Both the position numbers and the translations under genes were made by a program. This document shows, one piece after another, positions 33,830 to 42,751 of a DNA stretch of 50,256 nt (the stretch's first letter is position 1; every line of letters begins with the position of its first letter). The notes under the pieces are model-generated. The model did not search any database, was not told the origin of the DNA, and was given only the letters and a program-made list of their open reading frames with translations. The stretch is taken from the NCBI GenBank assembly GCA_040905265.1, contig JBBDRW010000043.1, positions 1 through 50,256 on the forward strand, read 5' to 3'. This stretch comes from JBBDRW01 sp040905265 (GTDB taxonomy: Bacteria > Bacteroidota > Rhodothermia > Balneolales > Balneolaceae).

Positions 33830-33868
33830 AAAGTGCCGGGCATCCCCCATATGTCCGGTACTTTTTTT
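33830..33868 (+). terminator. Second rho-independent terminator
   Basis: AAAGTGCCGGGCAT pairs with ATGTCCGGTACTTT (two wobble pairs), followed by a run of seven T (33862-33868) on the plus strand. It backs up the terminator at 33743 against read-through toward rarA. Confidence 0.8.
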
Positions 33869-33923
33869 GTTTGCAGGCTACTCCACCTGACATTTCCATT
33901 CAGGCAGTTCCGCTCACGTTATT

Positions 33924-35276
33924 TCACTTCTTTTTCCGGTTTTTAATTTTCATAAGCCTCTCCCACAACGTGCTCTCTCTCCCCTCATCTCCAGGCTGAA
34001 ACCAGGACTTCTCCTTCATCTCATCCGGCAGATACTGCTGCTCTGTCCAATGGCCGGGATAGTCGTGAGGGTATCTGTAATCAGCCGATGCATTCGTTAT
34101 ATCCAGATAGCGGGATGCAAGTTTGTTGGCCGTCTTGTCTCTCAAATGCGCCGGAACACTCCCCGCCCCATTGCTCCTGATCTCACTATTCAGGTCAAAG
34201 ATGGCAGACGTACTGTTGCTTTTCGGAGAGAGAGACAGAAATATGGAGGCGTGTGCAAGAAAGTAGAACCCCTCCGGCATACCGGTCTTTATAAACGCTT
34301 CATGGGCAGAGTGAATCACTGTCAGCGCATAGGGGTCTGCCATCCCGACATCCTCTGAAGCAAAAATCAACATACGCCGAAATAGAAAATTTGGGTCTTC
34401 CCCTCCTTCCAGCATCGCATTCAGCCAGTAAAGAGCCGCGTCTACATCAGATCCCCGCATCGATTTGATAAAAGCGGATGCATAGTGATAGTGTTCATCA
34501 CCCGTTCGGTCGTACCGGACATTTCTTTTCTGAATAGACTCTTTGGCAATCTCAAGATCAATGTGAATAACCCCGTCCCCGTCTCTGGGGGTCGAGAGCG
34601 CAGCCACTTCCAGGGCATTCAGTGCATTTCTTATATCACCTCCGGCATATTCAGCAAGATGAGTACATGCCTCATCTGTCAGATCGATGTCAAGGAAGCC
34701 GATTCCCCGTTCCCGGTCTTGCAATGCCCGGTCAAGCATTATGAGAACATGCTCTTTGGCAAGCGGATAGAGTTCAAACAATTGACAGCGGGAGAGCAGA
34801 GGATTCACCAGTGAATAGAACGGATTTTCAGTGGTCGCACCAACCAGTGTAATGACACCCGACTCGAGGTGCGGGAGAAGGGCGTCTTGCTGCGCCTTGT
34901 TCCAGCGGTGGATTTCATCCACGAAGAGAATCGTCTTCCGTCCGTCTGCCTTCTTCTGCTGTTCAGCCAGCGAGACGACCCGCCTGAGCTCCTTGATCCC
35001 GTCGAGAACCGCATTGATAACTTCAAAACGCGCCTCAATCTCTCTCGAAATCACATGGGCCAGCGTTGTCTTGCCGGAGCTGGGCGGCCCGTAAAAAATC
35101 AGTGACCCGATGATTCCGCTCTCGATCATCCTCCGGAGCATCTTACCCTCCCCGACGAGATGTTCCTGGCCGGTGAATTCATCGAGTGTCTGAGGCCGCA
35201 TTCTGGTTGCCAGCGGACTTGAGGAGTCTGTATTGCTGCCGGAGGCACCGGAATTGTCGTTATTGAATAGATCCAT
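33924..35276 (-). CDS. rarA: Replication-associated recombination protein A (AAA+ ATPase)
   Basis: The protein has 450 residues, normal for RarA/MgsA. Order: LATRMRPQTLDEFTGQEHLV, Walker A GPPSSGKTT, Walker B ILFVDEIHRWNKAQQD, sensor 1 LVGATTENPFYSLVNPLLSR, lid AGGDIRNALNALEVAAL, and the RarA-specific C-terminal tetramerisation region (RYDRTGDEHYHYASAFIKSM; YRYPHDYPGHW). It works with SSB and the clamp-loading machinery at stalled replication forks, in the cytoplasm. It stands alone on the minus strand and converges on the small gene and its terminators. The first residues are Asn/Ser-rich. Confidence 0.96.
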   Translation of the reverse strand: MDLFNNDNSGASGSNTDSSSPLATRMRPQTLDEFTGQEHLVGEGKMLRRMIESGIIGSLIFYGPPSSGKTTLAHVISREIEARFEVINAVLDGIKELRRVVSLAEQQKKADGRKTILFVDEIHRWNKAQQDALLPHLESGVITLVGATTENPFYSLVNPLLSRCQLFELYPLAKEHVLIMLDRALQDRERGIGFLDIDLTDEACTHLAEYAGGDIRNALNALEVAALSTPRDGDGVIHIDLEIAKESIQKRNVRYDRTGDEHYHYASAFIKSMRGSDVDAALYWLNAMLEGGEDPNFLFRRMLIFASEDVGMADPYALTVIHSAHEAFIKTGMPEGFYFLAHASIFLSLSPKSNSTSAIFDLNSEIRSNGAGSVPAHLRDKTANKLASRYLDITNASADYRYPHDYPGHWTEQQYLPDEMKEKSWFQPGDEGRESTLWERLMKIKNRKKK

Positions 35277-35382
35277 ACTTCTATCTGTTATTGGCCGGCA
35301 CAGAACAGGGTTTCCCTCTCCAAACCGGGCCTTCTATTTGCATCAACACTCTATTCCCTATTCCCTCGTACCTAACCTCTAT

Positions 35383-36936
35383 TTACAATGGCAGGTTGTC
35401 ATGTTTTTTCCGGGGCAGATGATCCACCTTGTTTTGACATATACCGAATGCGTGAATCAGCTTCTCCCTCGTCTCTTCAGGGAAGACCACATCATCAATA
35501 AATCCCCGTTCTGCCGCCTTGTAGGGGTGCGCGAACTCTTTTTCATACTGCCGCTCCAGCTCGAGCTGCCTCGCTTCCGGATCCTCTGCGGCTTCGATCT
35601 CTTTTCGAAAAATGATCTCTACCGCACCTTTGGCTCCCATCACAGCAATTTCAGCGGTTGGCCATGCAATATTGTAGTCCGCCCGAATGTGCTTTGAATT
35701 CATTACATCATACGCTCCGCCATACGCTTTTCGTGTGATCACCGTCATCTTGGGAACAGTTGCTTCGCAAAAAGCATAGAGCAGTTTTGCACCGTGTTTG
35801 ATAATACCGCCCCACTCCTGATCCGTCCCGGGCAGGAATCCGGGAACATCTTCGAAGACGATCAGCGGTATGTTAAATGCATCACAGAATCGGACAAAAC
35901 GGGCACCTTTCAGGGAAGCGTCAATATCGAGAACTCCGGCAAGAGAGAGTGGCTGATTTGCAACAATGCCAACAGATCTCCCCTCCAGTCGGGCAAAACC
36001 GACTACCAGGTTGTCTGCATAATCCCTGTGTACTTCAAAGAAGGAATCCCTGTCCATAACCCCCCCGATTGCATCCTTGATATCATAGGGTTTGTTTGGG
36101 CTGTCCGGAACCAATTGGTTTAGACGTTTTGCCAGTTCCGGATCGGGTGGCTGCGGTTTCATATTCGCAGCACGCTCTTCACAGTTTTGCGGAATATAGG
36201 ACAACAGAGCTCGAATCTGTTCAAGACAGTCCGCATCATGTTCTGCCGTGAAGTGGGATACTCCGGATTTTCTGCTGTGTGCCGCAGCCCCTCCAAGATC
36301 TTCAGACGTGACATCTTCGTGAGTAACCGTCCTGACAACGTTCGGACCGGTAACAAACATGTAACTGCTCTCTCTGACCATAAATACAAAATCCGTAAGT
36401 GCAGGACTATAGACAGCACCTCCCGCACAAGGCCCCATCACCGCTGAAATTTGAGGTATCACTCCGGAAGCCAGAGAGTTTCTGTAAAAGACCTCTGCAT
36501 ACCCGCCCAGTGAACTAACCCCCTCCTGTATTCTTGCGCCGCCGGAATCATTGAGGCCGATCAGGGGTACTCCGTTCTTGACGGCCAAATCCATAACCTT
36601 GCAGATCTTCTCAGCATGTGTTTCCGAGAGTGAACCGCCGAATACGGTAAAATCCTGGCTAAACAGATAGAGAGGACGGCCATGTATCGTCCCAAATCCA
36701 GTTACGACTCCATCCCCCGGGATCTTGCTCTTCTCCAGGCCGAATGCACTGCTTCGGTGAGTAACAAACGCGTCAATCTCTTCAAAACTATCCTGATCCA
36801 GCAGCAGGTCAATTCTCTCCCTGGCCGTCAACTTACCCTTCTCATGCTGACGGCGGATGCGCTCCTCTCCCCCACCTGTACGGAATTCCTCCCTGCGCCT
36901 TCTCAGTTCCCTGTATTGCTCGCGTTCTTCATCCAT
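35383..36936 (-). CDS. pccB: Acyl-CoA carboxylase carboxyltransferase beta subunit (propionyl-CoA carboxylase type)
   Basis: The protein has 517 residues. Two crotonase-fold halves: the N half carries GDGVVTGFGTIHGRPLYLFS, LIGLNDSGGARIQEGV, and ISAVMGPCAGGAVYSPALTD; the C half carries VGIVANQPLSLAGVLDIDAS, FEDVPGFLPGTDQEWGGIIK, and RKAYGGAYDVMNSKHI. It transfers carboxyl from biotin to propionyl- or methylmalonyl-type acyl-CoA, giving methylmalonyl-CoA. No biotin carboxylase/carrier alpha subunit lies in the window. AAGGAG before the ATG is a good SD and overlaps the stop of the upstream hypothetical gene (8-base gap), so the two are probably co-transcribed. Confidence 0.95.
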   Translation of the reverse strand: MDEEREQYRELRRRREEFRTGGGEERIRRQHEKGKLTARERIDLLLDQDSFEEIDAFVTHRSSAFGLEKSKIPGDGVVTGFGTIHGRPLYLFSQDFTVFGGSLSETHAEKICKVMDLAVKNGVPLIGLNDSGGARIQEGVSSLGGYAEVFYRNSLASGVIPQISAVMGPCAGGAVYSPALTDFVFMVRESSYMFVTGPNVVRTVTHEDVTSEDLGGAAAHSRKSGVSHFTAEHDADCLEQIRALLSYIPQNCEERAANMKPQPPDPELAKRLNQLVPDSPNKPYDIKDAIGGVMDRDSFFEVHRDYADNLVVGFARLEGRSVGIVANQPLSLAGVLDIDASLKGARFVRFCDAFNIPLIVFEDVPGFLPGTDQEWGGIIKHGAKLLYAFCEATVPKMTVITRKAYGGAYDVMNSKHIRADYNIAWPTAEIAVMGAKGAVEIIFRKEIEAAEDPEARQLELERQYEKEFAHPYKAAERGFIDDVVFPEETREKLIHAFGICQNKVDHLPRKKHDNLPL

Positions 36937-36944
36937 GACTCTCC

Positions 36945-38417
36945 TTAATTTGCAGGTTTACTATCCATAAAATAAGAGTGCATCGTATCGGTAAAATCAA
37001 TAGCGGACTCATTTGACAATTCGAGCTCATACCGATCAAAGACTTCCTCTTCGATATATTCTGCCGCTTCACGCCAGTTATTGATACCTGCAAGGCCGTC
37101 AACCACTTTCTGAAATTCCATTTCAGACCCGCGGAACAACGTTTCGACAAACCGGCCCCTCTCATCCCCGATCCATGCTTCGATTTGATCCCGGTTCTCG
37201 GAAAAACGGTCATGCTGAACGGAATCGTGGCGATTGGTTTCCACTTCGCTTTCCGTGTTGTGCTCCCTGTGATCGGCAACAGGTTCACCGCTACTGTCGC
37301 CGGCCGGGCTGACCTGTTCACGGTCACTCTCCACAAATCGTTTCCATATGGCGTGGTCCTCCGGGTTCGATTCCTCCAACACATCATCCGTAGCCTCTTC
37401 CGTATCAGAACCTTCCATGAACTGACTGTAGAGGCTGGGCGGTTCAGCATCCGGGGCCGGAACAGTCTCTTCCGGCTGAACGTCACCGGACTCCTCTTCC
37501 TGAGCAAAATCCTGCGTATCTTTCTCCTCCACGTTTCTGTTCAGTTTGCCGGAATGGAGATACATGGCCTGCTGGCCAACCGGTTCATCCGCGGTCTCCT
37601 CCTGCTCATCCTCCCCGGTTGAACCGAAACGTTCAAACAGGGTCGCAGGCTCCTCCCCTCCTGCGGAGTGGAGTTCAGTGGCCGGCTCCGCATCCAAAGG
37701 GAAATCAAACGATTCAAGCATTCCGGAAAATTCACTCTTTGAGACCGGACGGTTTAGCAGTTCAAAACTGCGTGCTACAGAACCCATGTTTTTGTCGTTA
37801 AAAAATATCCGGAGCAGATCAGAATCGACAGGGCCACCCGCCAACTGAAACAATGGGTTGATCAACTGATACCAATCATTCGCATGGTAACGTGATGCGA
37901 GTTTTTCATCCACACGTGTTATGACACGTCTGCACTGCTCTAACGTGAGTGTCTCCAACCCTTTTTTCTCCAGAAAGCGTACAGGCGCCTGGGCAAGATG
38001 GCGATAAACAGGAACCCTGCCCGCACGCTCTTCCAGTTCCCGTGCCGTTAACTCACGCTGACTGCCAAAGATAATGTCCGGGATTGTACCCCTCGGCGTC
38101 AGAAGGATCTTCAGAAGGCTTGTTATAACCTCTTCAAACAGGCGGGGAGCCTGCGTGACAGGAAGCCGGGCCTCAGCCATCAACGAATCGGAAAAGACGT
38201 CCCAGGATCGCTGAATCGATGGTTTATTTCTGTTGACCCACTCCGTCTCTGGAAATACCAGGCTCTCTCTCAACGTTCTTTGTATGAAAATTTCTACCTG
38301 TTCAGCCAGAAAACCGGGAATTTCCCATTCACGCAGTTCCCGGGGAATCAAATATTCTTTGCCGTCAGGAATCTGCTGACTCATCTGGCGTGTAATGGAT
38401 CGGACAATGTCTATCAT
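36945..38417 (-). CDS. Hypothetical protein with repeated aromatic motif in a disordered acidic region
   Basis: The protein has 490 residues and I do not recognise the family. The N-terminal 240 residues look helical (EEVITSLLKILLTPRGTIPD, LTLEQCRRVITRVDEKLASR). Residues 245-400 are acidic, Glu/Asp/Pro-rich and probably disordered, with three spaced copies of a short motif: ATLFERFGST (about 256), SLYSQFMEGS (about 324), AIWKRFVESD (about 354). The C-terminus (about 410-490) is again helical (MEFQKVVDGLAGINNWREAA). No signal peptide or membrane segment is seen. It sits directly upstream of pccB (8 bases). The motif spacing suggests a scaffold with three binding sites (inference). Confidence 0.7.
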   Translation of the reverse strand: MIDIVRSITRQMSQQIPDGKEYLIPRELREWEIPGFLAEQVEIFIQRTLRESLVFPETEWVNRNKPSIQRSWDVFSDSLMAEARLPVTQAPRLFEEVITSLLKILLTPRGTIPDIIFGSQRELTARELEERAGRVPVYRHLAQAPVRFLEKKGLETLTLEQCRRVITRVDEKLASRYHANDWYQLINPLFQLAGGPVDSDLLRIFFNDKNMGSVARSFELLNRPVSKSEFSGMLESFDFPLDAEPATELHSAGGEEPATLFERFGSTGEDEQEETADEPVGQQAMYLHSGKLNRNVEEKDTQDFAQEEESGDVQPEETVPAPDAEPPSLYSQFMEGSDTEEATDDVLEESNPEDHAIWKRFVESDREQVSPAGDSSGEPVADHREHNTESEVETNRHDSVQHDRFSENRDQIEAWIGDERGRFVETLFRGSEMEFQKVVDGLAGINNWREAAEYIEEEVFDRYELELSNESAIDFTDTMHSYFMDSKPAN

Positions 38418-38574
38418 TCTTGCGTCTGTGTTAATGGTTGAGAGCCTCTGAAATACCTGGAGTTTTGTTCAAGATCAAGGCCAGTGAGAAAGTAAAATCC
38501 TACTGCAAATAATAGCGAATATCAAGTGAACATATGCTGTTTTTCATTTAATGACAGGGTGTGTACCTTCCGTT

Positions 38575-39216
38575 ATGATAACACTCACAGTCCGAAAACT
38601 TTCCAAAAAATATGGAAAACAGATCGTTTTTCGTGATCTGACTTTTTCGACTTCCGCCGGAGTTGTGGGAATTGCCGGGCAGAATGGATCCGGGAAATCA
38701 ACTCTGCTTCTCTGCCTCGCCGGCCTGTTGCAACCGACTGCGGGTACGATCGGCTGGTCCCGGTACAATAACGATTGGAATGGTGATAAATTGAATCACG
38801 AGCTTGGGTTCGCAGCGCCCTATCTGGAACTATACGAAGGGTTAAGCTGTATGGAGAATCTGAAGTTCCTGATCGATTTGAATCGCAAACCGCCGGCTGT
38901 GGAAGATATTGCCGGTTATCTCGAACTGTTTGAAGCAGACAGCTACCTCGAAAAAAATTATGGCGAACTATCTACAGGCCAGCGTCAGCGTGTCAAACTG
39001 GCTGCCTCCACACTTCAAAATCCTTCCATCCTCTGTCTGGATGAACCAGGGTCAAACCTGGACCGCAAGGGAAAACAGCTGATCCTGAAAATGGTTGATG
39101 AGTGCAGAGAACGAGGTACAATGGTACTCATCGCATCAAATCAGAAAGAGGAGTTATCTCTGTGCGATGAAATCATCAACCTGGACGAAACGGGCAAACC
39201 GGAACCAGTCAGCTAA
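38575..39216 (+). CDS. ABC transporter ATP-binding protein (CcmA-like)
   Basis: 213 residues from the ATG at 38575 (an ATG at 38551 adds eight residues with no sign of conservation). Walker A GIAGQNGSGKSTLL, Q-loop region LGFAAPYLELYEG, signature LSTGQRQRVKLAAS, Walker B ILCLDEPGSNLD, and H-loop replaced by Asn/Gln (IASNQKEE, where His is usual). It is the size of single ABC subunits such as CcmA. No permease gene is adjacent. Followed 48 bases later by the M29 peptidase, and divergent from the hypothetical gene at 38417. Confidence 0.9.
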   Translation: MITLTVRKLSKKYGKQIVFRDLTFSTSAGVVGIAGQNGSGKSTLLLCLAGLLQPTAGTIGWSRYNNDWNGDKLNHELGFAAPYLELYEGLSCMENLKFLIDLNRKPPAVEDIAGYLELFEADSYLEKNYGELSTGQRQRVKLAASTLQNPSILCLDEPGSNLDRKGKQLILKMVDECRERGTMVLIASNQKEELSLCDEIINLDETGKPEPVS

Positions 39217-39264
39217 AATCGCTACAACCAACCATTACCTATTCCCAATCATCCGTTCAAAACC

Positions 39265-40374
39265 ATGTACACACCCGAAGAAAAACGACTTGCCGAGACC
39301 CTGCTGAACCACAGTACTGAACTGAAGGAGGGAGAACGCATTCTCATCCAGTCCATCGGATTCAACTCAACAGGCCTTGTCCGTGCGCTTGTGGAATCTG
39401 TCCGGGAACGGGATGCCCATCCATTTGTACAGATTGAAGATCCTGAAATCAACCGGCTCCTGCTCGAATCGGGGAATGACACATTCTGGTCTACTCAGGC
39501 AGAAGTAGATCAATTGCCTTTGATCCGGCAGATGGATGCATTTATCGGGATCCGGGGGGCTGAAAATATCTACGAGAATGCTGCTGTAGACCCGGAGAGA
39601 AACCGGGCGTACTCGGAGAAATTTCTGAAGCCGGTACACTTCAAAGAGAGAGTGGAAAACACCAAATGGTGTGTCCTTCGTTATCCGTCAGCTGCATTCG
39701 CCATGAACGCCAAAATGCCGACCGAACGCTTTCGAAAATTCTATTTTGACGCATGCCTGTTCGACTATTCCAGGCTCTTTGAAGCGATGAAACCACTCGA
39801 AGAACGACTTCGAAATACAGACGAGATCCGGCTGAAGGGAGAAGGAACCGACATCCGTTTTTCAGTAAAAGGCCAGAACTGGATACCCTGCTACGGGCAG
39901 CGAAACATACCGGATGGAGAGCTCTACTCCTCTCCAATTCTTGACTCCGTCGAGGGGGAAATCACCTATACCGCATCCGTCTATCAGGGCAAACCGTTTG
40001 AGTATGTAAGGCTTATTGTGAAAGGTGGTGTCGTTACGGATTATGACTCTTCGGACAATGAAGCTCTGGAGGGTATTCTGAGTACGGACGCAGGAGCCAG
40101 ACAGTTTGGGGAGTTCAGCTTTGGGCTGAACCCGGTTATTGAGAAACCGATGTACGATATCCTCTTTGACGAGAAGATCTACGGTTCCAACCATTTAACA
40201 CTCGGCAATGATTACGAGATGGCGCCCAACGGTAACGAAAGCAATATCCACTGGGATCTGGTCTGTATCGGCGCTGATGTCTGGCTGGATGGAGAACTGG
40301 TCCGGAAAGGGCGTCAATTCATTACCGATGACCTGGCCGGACTCAACCCGGATTCCCTCCTCTCCGCTACATGA
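39265..40374 (+). CDS. Aminopeptidase, M29 (thermophilic metalloprotease) family
   Basis: The protein has 369 residues, typical for M29. The N-terminal half is a Rossmann-like domain (LNHSTELKEGERILIQS). The C-terminal metal-binding half has GEGTDIRFSVKGQNWIPCYG, EALEGILSTDAGARQFGEFS, SNHLTLGNDYEMAPNG, and NIHWDLVCIGADVWLDGE, which carry the Glu, His and Asp ligands of the dinuclear metal site in this family. It is a cytoplasmic enzyme (no signal peptide) releasing N-terminal amino acids. Its last codons overlap by 8 bases the end of the converging GntP gene. It follows the ABC ATPase gene on the same strand. Confidence 0.92.
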   Translation: MYTPEEKRLAETLLNHSTELKEGERILIQSIGFNSTGLVRALVESVRERDAHPFVQIEDPEINRLLLESGNDTFWSTQAEVDQLPLIRQMDAFIGIRGAENIYENAAVDPERNRAYSEKFLKPVHFKERVENTKWCVLRYPSAAFAMNAKMPTERFRKFYFDACLFDYSRLFEAMKPLEERLRNTDEIRLKGEGTDIRFSVKGQNWIPCYGQRNIPDGELYSSPILDSVEGEITYTASVYQGKPFEYVRLIVKGGVVTDYDSSDNEALEGILSTDAGARQFGEFSFGLNPVIEKPMYDILFDEKIYGSNHLTLGNDYEMAPNGNESNIHWDLVCIGADVWLDGELVRKGRQFITDDLAGLNPDSLLSAT

Positions 40375-41695
40375 CGATCCAGGCAATCACCTGAATGGTA
40401 ACAAGGCCGGTTATCCCCATGATGAACGTTGCAACGGTGTGGGTCCGCAAGGCCTGGGCCGTCTCCATAGAAGAGAATTTGGCAACGACCCAGAAATAAC
40501 TGTCGTTGACATGGGAAACCGTCAATGAACCCGCACCTATGGCAAGTACAATCAGCGCCCTGCCGATCGCCGAACCGAAACCCATCGGTTCAACCAGAGG
40601 CGCCATAATCGCTGCAGACGTAATGATCGCAACCGTTGATGACCCCTGAGCCGATTTCAGAAATGCGGCTGCAAGAAATGCAACCAGGATAGCAAATTCA
40701 CCAGAACCGACAAATTGTTCAGCCAGCTCACCCAGGTCTGTCTCCCTCAGCACAGCTCCGAATGCCCCGCCTGCACCTGTAATCAGGATAATCACGCCCG
40801 CCTTCTTCAACGCCTCTTCCAGCCACTCGCTGCGAATCCGGCTGGCGCCCCTACGAACCATGCCAAAAGCAAGAATAACACCGGCCAGCAGAGCAATCAC
40901 TGGGTTCCCCAAAAAGAGGAACACCTGATAGAACAGCCCATCACCCAACGGCAGAGTCGGGTATTCGGCCAGAGACTTTCCGGCAATCAGCAGGATCGGT
41001 ATTAGAATGGGAAGAATCGCAACGGAGAATGCCGGAGGTTCTGCAGAAGGCTTCTCAACCTTCTGCTGCTGAGAATCGGCTCCGGCATTGAGCTCAATGT
41101 TGCAAAATGAGACTGCCCAAATAAGGGCGGAGGCCATCACCGGTAACGAGACGATCAATCCGAGCAGCATCACCCATCCGATATCTGCATCAATTGTGGC
41201 TGCCGCCGCCAATGGCCCGGGAGTTGGCGGCACGAACACATGGGTCGCATAGAGGCCAGAGGCCAGGGCAACAGCCAGCACCCCAAGCGAGACCTTTGTT
41301 CGCCGGGCAATCGCACGGTTTAACGCAGAGAGCACGATGAAGCCGGAGTCGCAAAATACCGGGATGGAAACAATGTAACCGGTAATACTCATGGAGAGCG
41401 GGGCACGTTTCTCACCAGTCCAGGCCAGAATCCGCCCGGCCAGCACCTGTGCTCCTCCACTCCGGTCCAGATACTCGCCGATGATTGCACCGGCGGCAAT
41501 CACAATCCCGATGCTCTGAAGCGTCGATCCAAAGCCACGGCCCAGGGCTCCCATAAGAGTCTCTCCATCCAGGCCTGCAAGGAACCCCATGGAAAGGGCT
41601 GCGAAAAGAAGAGCCAGAAACGGATGCATGTTCAGCCGGGCCGTCATCCAGACGACAACAGCAACCACAAACAGCAACAGGATGAACAAAATCAT
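40367..41695 (-). CDS. GntP-family gluconate:H+ symporter
   Basis: The protein has 442 residues, 12 or so membrane segments across its whole length. Family features: RLNMHPFLALLFAALSMGFL, GFGSTLQSIGIVIAAGAIIG, SIPVFCDSGFIVLSALNRAI, VFVPPTPGPLAAAATIDADI, and FLKSAQGSSTVAIITSAAIM. It imports gluconate or a related hydroxy-acid sugar with protons across the inner membrane. No kinase or dehydratase for gluconate is adjacent; the periplasmic sugar oxidation proteins at 24560-28221 could supply such acids (speculative). Its ATG overlaps the stop of the glycosylase-like gene by four bases, so the two are coupled. Confidence 0.94.
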   Translation of the reverse strand: MILFILLLFVVAVVVWMTARLNMHPFLALLFAALSMGFLAGLDGETLMGALGRGFGSTLQSIGIVIAAGAIIGEYLDRSGGAQVLAGRILAWTGEKRAPLSMSITGYIVSIPVFCDSGFIVLSALNRAIARRTKVSLGVLAVALASGLYATHVFVPPTPGPLAAAATIDADIGWVMLLGLIVSLPVMASALIWAVSFCNIELNAGADSQQQKVEKPSAEPPAFSVAILPILIPILLIAGKSLAEYPTLPLGDGLFYQVFLFLGNPVIALLAGVILAFGMVRRGASRIRSEWLEEALKKAGVIILITGAGGAFGAVLRETDLGELAEQFVGSGEFAILVAFLAAAFLKSAQGSSTVAIITSAAIMAPLVEPMGFGSAIGRALIVLAIGAGSLTVSHVNDSYFWVVAKFSSMETAQALRTHTVATFIMGITGLVTIQVIAWIVM

Positions 41696-42444
41696 TGATT
41701 CAGATTTGAAAAGAGTTTACGTACCTGTGATCGAAATTTCGGAGCCCCGCCGTTGGCCGGGTGCCGGACCTGAACCGGATCCAACCCCAGGCTTTTCAAA
41801 CTCTCCTCGCACTTTCTGCCCACTGCAATCGGTTTTGCATCGGGGAAGAGTTCCATAAACCCGGAGAGCCGCTCCAGTCCGGATTTAAGTTCCCGGCGGG
41901 TGGGTGTACGGTTACTGAGCATACCTTTTGGGCTCTCCGGGTTGAACGGGTGCCAGGGCAGGGCATTCCAGAGTACAATTTCGTATGGGTTGATACCCAA
42001 TTCTGTCAACACGCCCCACATGATGGTGGCGGTCGGTTCGCTCATACCGTTCCGGTTCACCTCGGGCCGGCTGGTTCTCACCGGTTCCAACCCCTGAAAT
42101 ACATGATCGGGCCGTACTCCATAGTTCTCCTGTTGATGCCCCAGAAGTATCCGTTCCGACGTCATGGCAATTCCGGTAAAGTGCCCCCCCTGATAACCCA
42201 ACGCTTCGGCGATAAACAGAAATTTGGCTGAGCCTGCTCTCTCCTGCAGGTATGCCCGGAATTGCCGGCGGCGAATGTCAGGCGCTTCCGGGGTCCGATC
42301 GTGTTTCAGATCTCTCTCAAACCAGGGGTTAAAAAGATCTCCGTTTGGTGTCGGTTTCAGGGAGTCGATAAAAGCGTCGATCACAGTTAGCTTGTTCTTT
42401 GGTTCGTTGTTCAGGTTTGATTGCCCCGGTGTCGTATCAACCAT
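41692..42444 (-). CDS. Uracil-DNA glycosylase superfamily protein
   Basis: 250 residues from the ATG at 42444; a GTG at 42477 would add 11 residues. Both starts lie inside R1 repeat copy c, so the true N-terminus is unsure; a GTG further in (in LTVIDAF) is another option. UDG-fold features: AKFLFIAEALGYQGGHFTGI, the following MTSE, IVLWNALPWHPFNPESPKG, and the C-terminal loop PVQVRHPANGGAPKFRSQVR with the conserved His. It should excise uracil or a related base, or be an uncharacterised relative. It is coupled to the gntP gene by a four-base overlap, with no functional link evident. Confidence 0.8.
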   Translation of the reverse strand: MVDTTPGQSNLNNEPKNKLTVIDAFIDSLKPTPNGDLFNPWFERDLKHDRTPEAPDIRRRQFRAYLQERAGSAKFLFIAEALGYQGGHFTGIAMTSERILLGHQQENYGVRPDHVFQGLEPVRTSRPEVNRNGMSEPTATIMWGVLTELGINPYEIVLWNALPWHPFNPESPKGMLSNRTPTRRELKSGLERLSGFMELFPDAKPIAVGRKCEESLKSLGLDPVQVRHPANGGAPKFRSQVRKLFSNLNQ

Positions 42445-42477
42445 ACGATATAGGGAAACGTATGGTAGACGCGACAC
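42429..42477. repeat. R1 repeat, copy c: full palindrome
   Basis: GTGTCGTATCAACCATACG (42429-42447) and CGTATGGTAGACGCGACAC (42459-42477) are complementary at 16 of 19 positions around an 11-base loop. It supplies the potential start codons of the glycosylase-like gene. Confidence 0.75.
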
Positions 42478-42751
42478 TACGAATCTGTTTCACTCCGGAT
42501 CAGGCCGAATTGTACTAAATCTGAATGTAAGAGTACAGAATTCAGCGCTCCCCTCTTGCAATAATAGATCAGGCTTTATAGCTTCGATCCGGAAAGGCAT
42601 GCCTATGATCCATTTGCATACCTGGCCACACCTTTCAGACTGAGGCGTCTGGATCGTACTCCGGTTTATCCGAATCCGGCTTCATCACCGCTTGTTCGGA
42701 CACCCGTCACTGCCCAGGCAACCCGAACATTTGACAAGTAACAGGACACTG

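Larger units (their letters stand above)
33408..33923. other. Intergenic region with candidate small gene
   Basis: This 516-base gap has an extreme A/T tract (33540-33650) with a palindrome AAAAGCGCTTTT near 33554. It is followed by a promoter, a 21-codon ORF and two terminators, listed separately. The first 130 bases hold nothing I recognise. Confidence 0.6.

Noticed and set aside
7486..42477. R1 copies as a CRISPR array
   Set aside because: Copies are kilobases apart, in both orientations, without spacers or cas genes.
42692..42751. N-terminal extension of NadB to a TTG
   Set aside because: The ATG at 42752 has AGGA at correct spacing and sits just before the FAD-binding strand.
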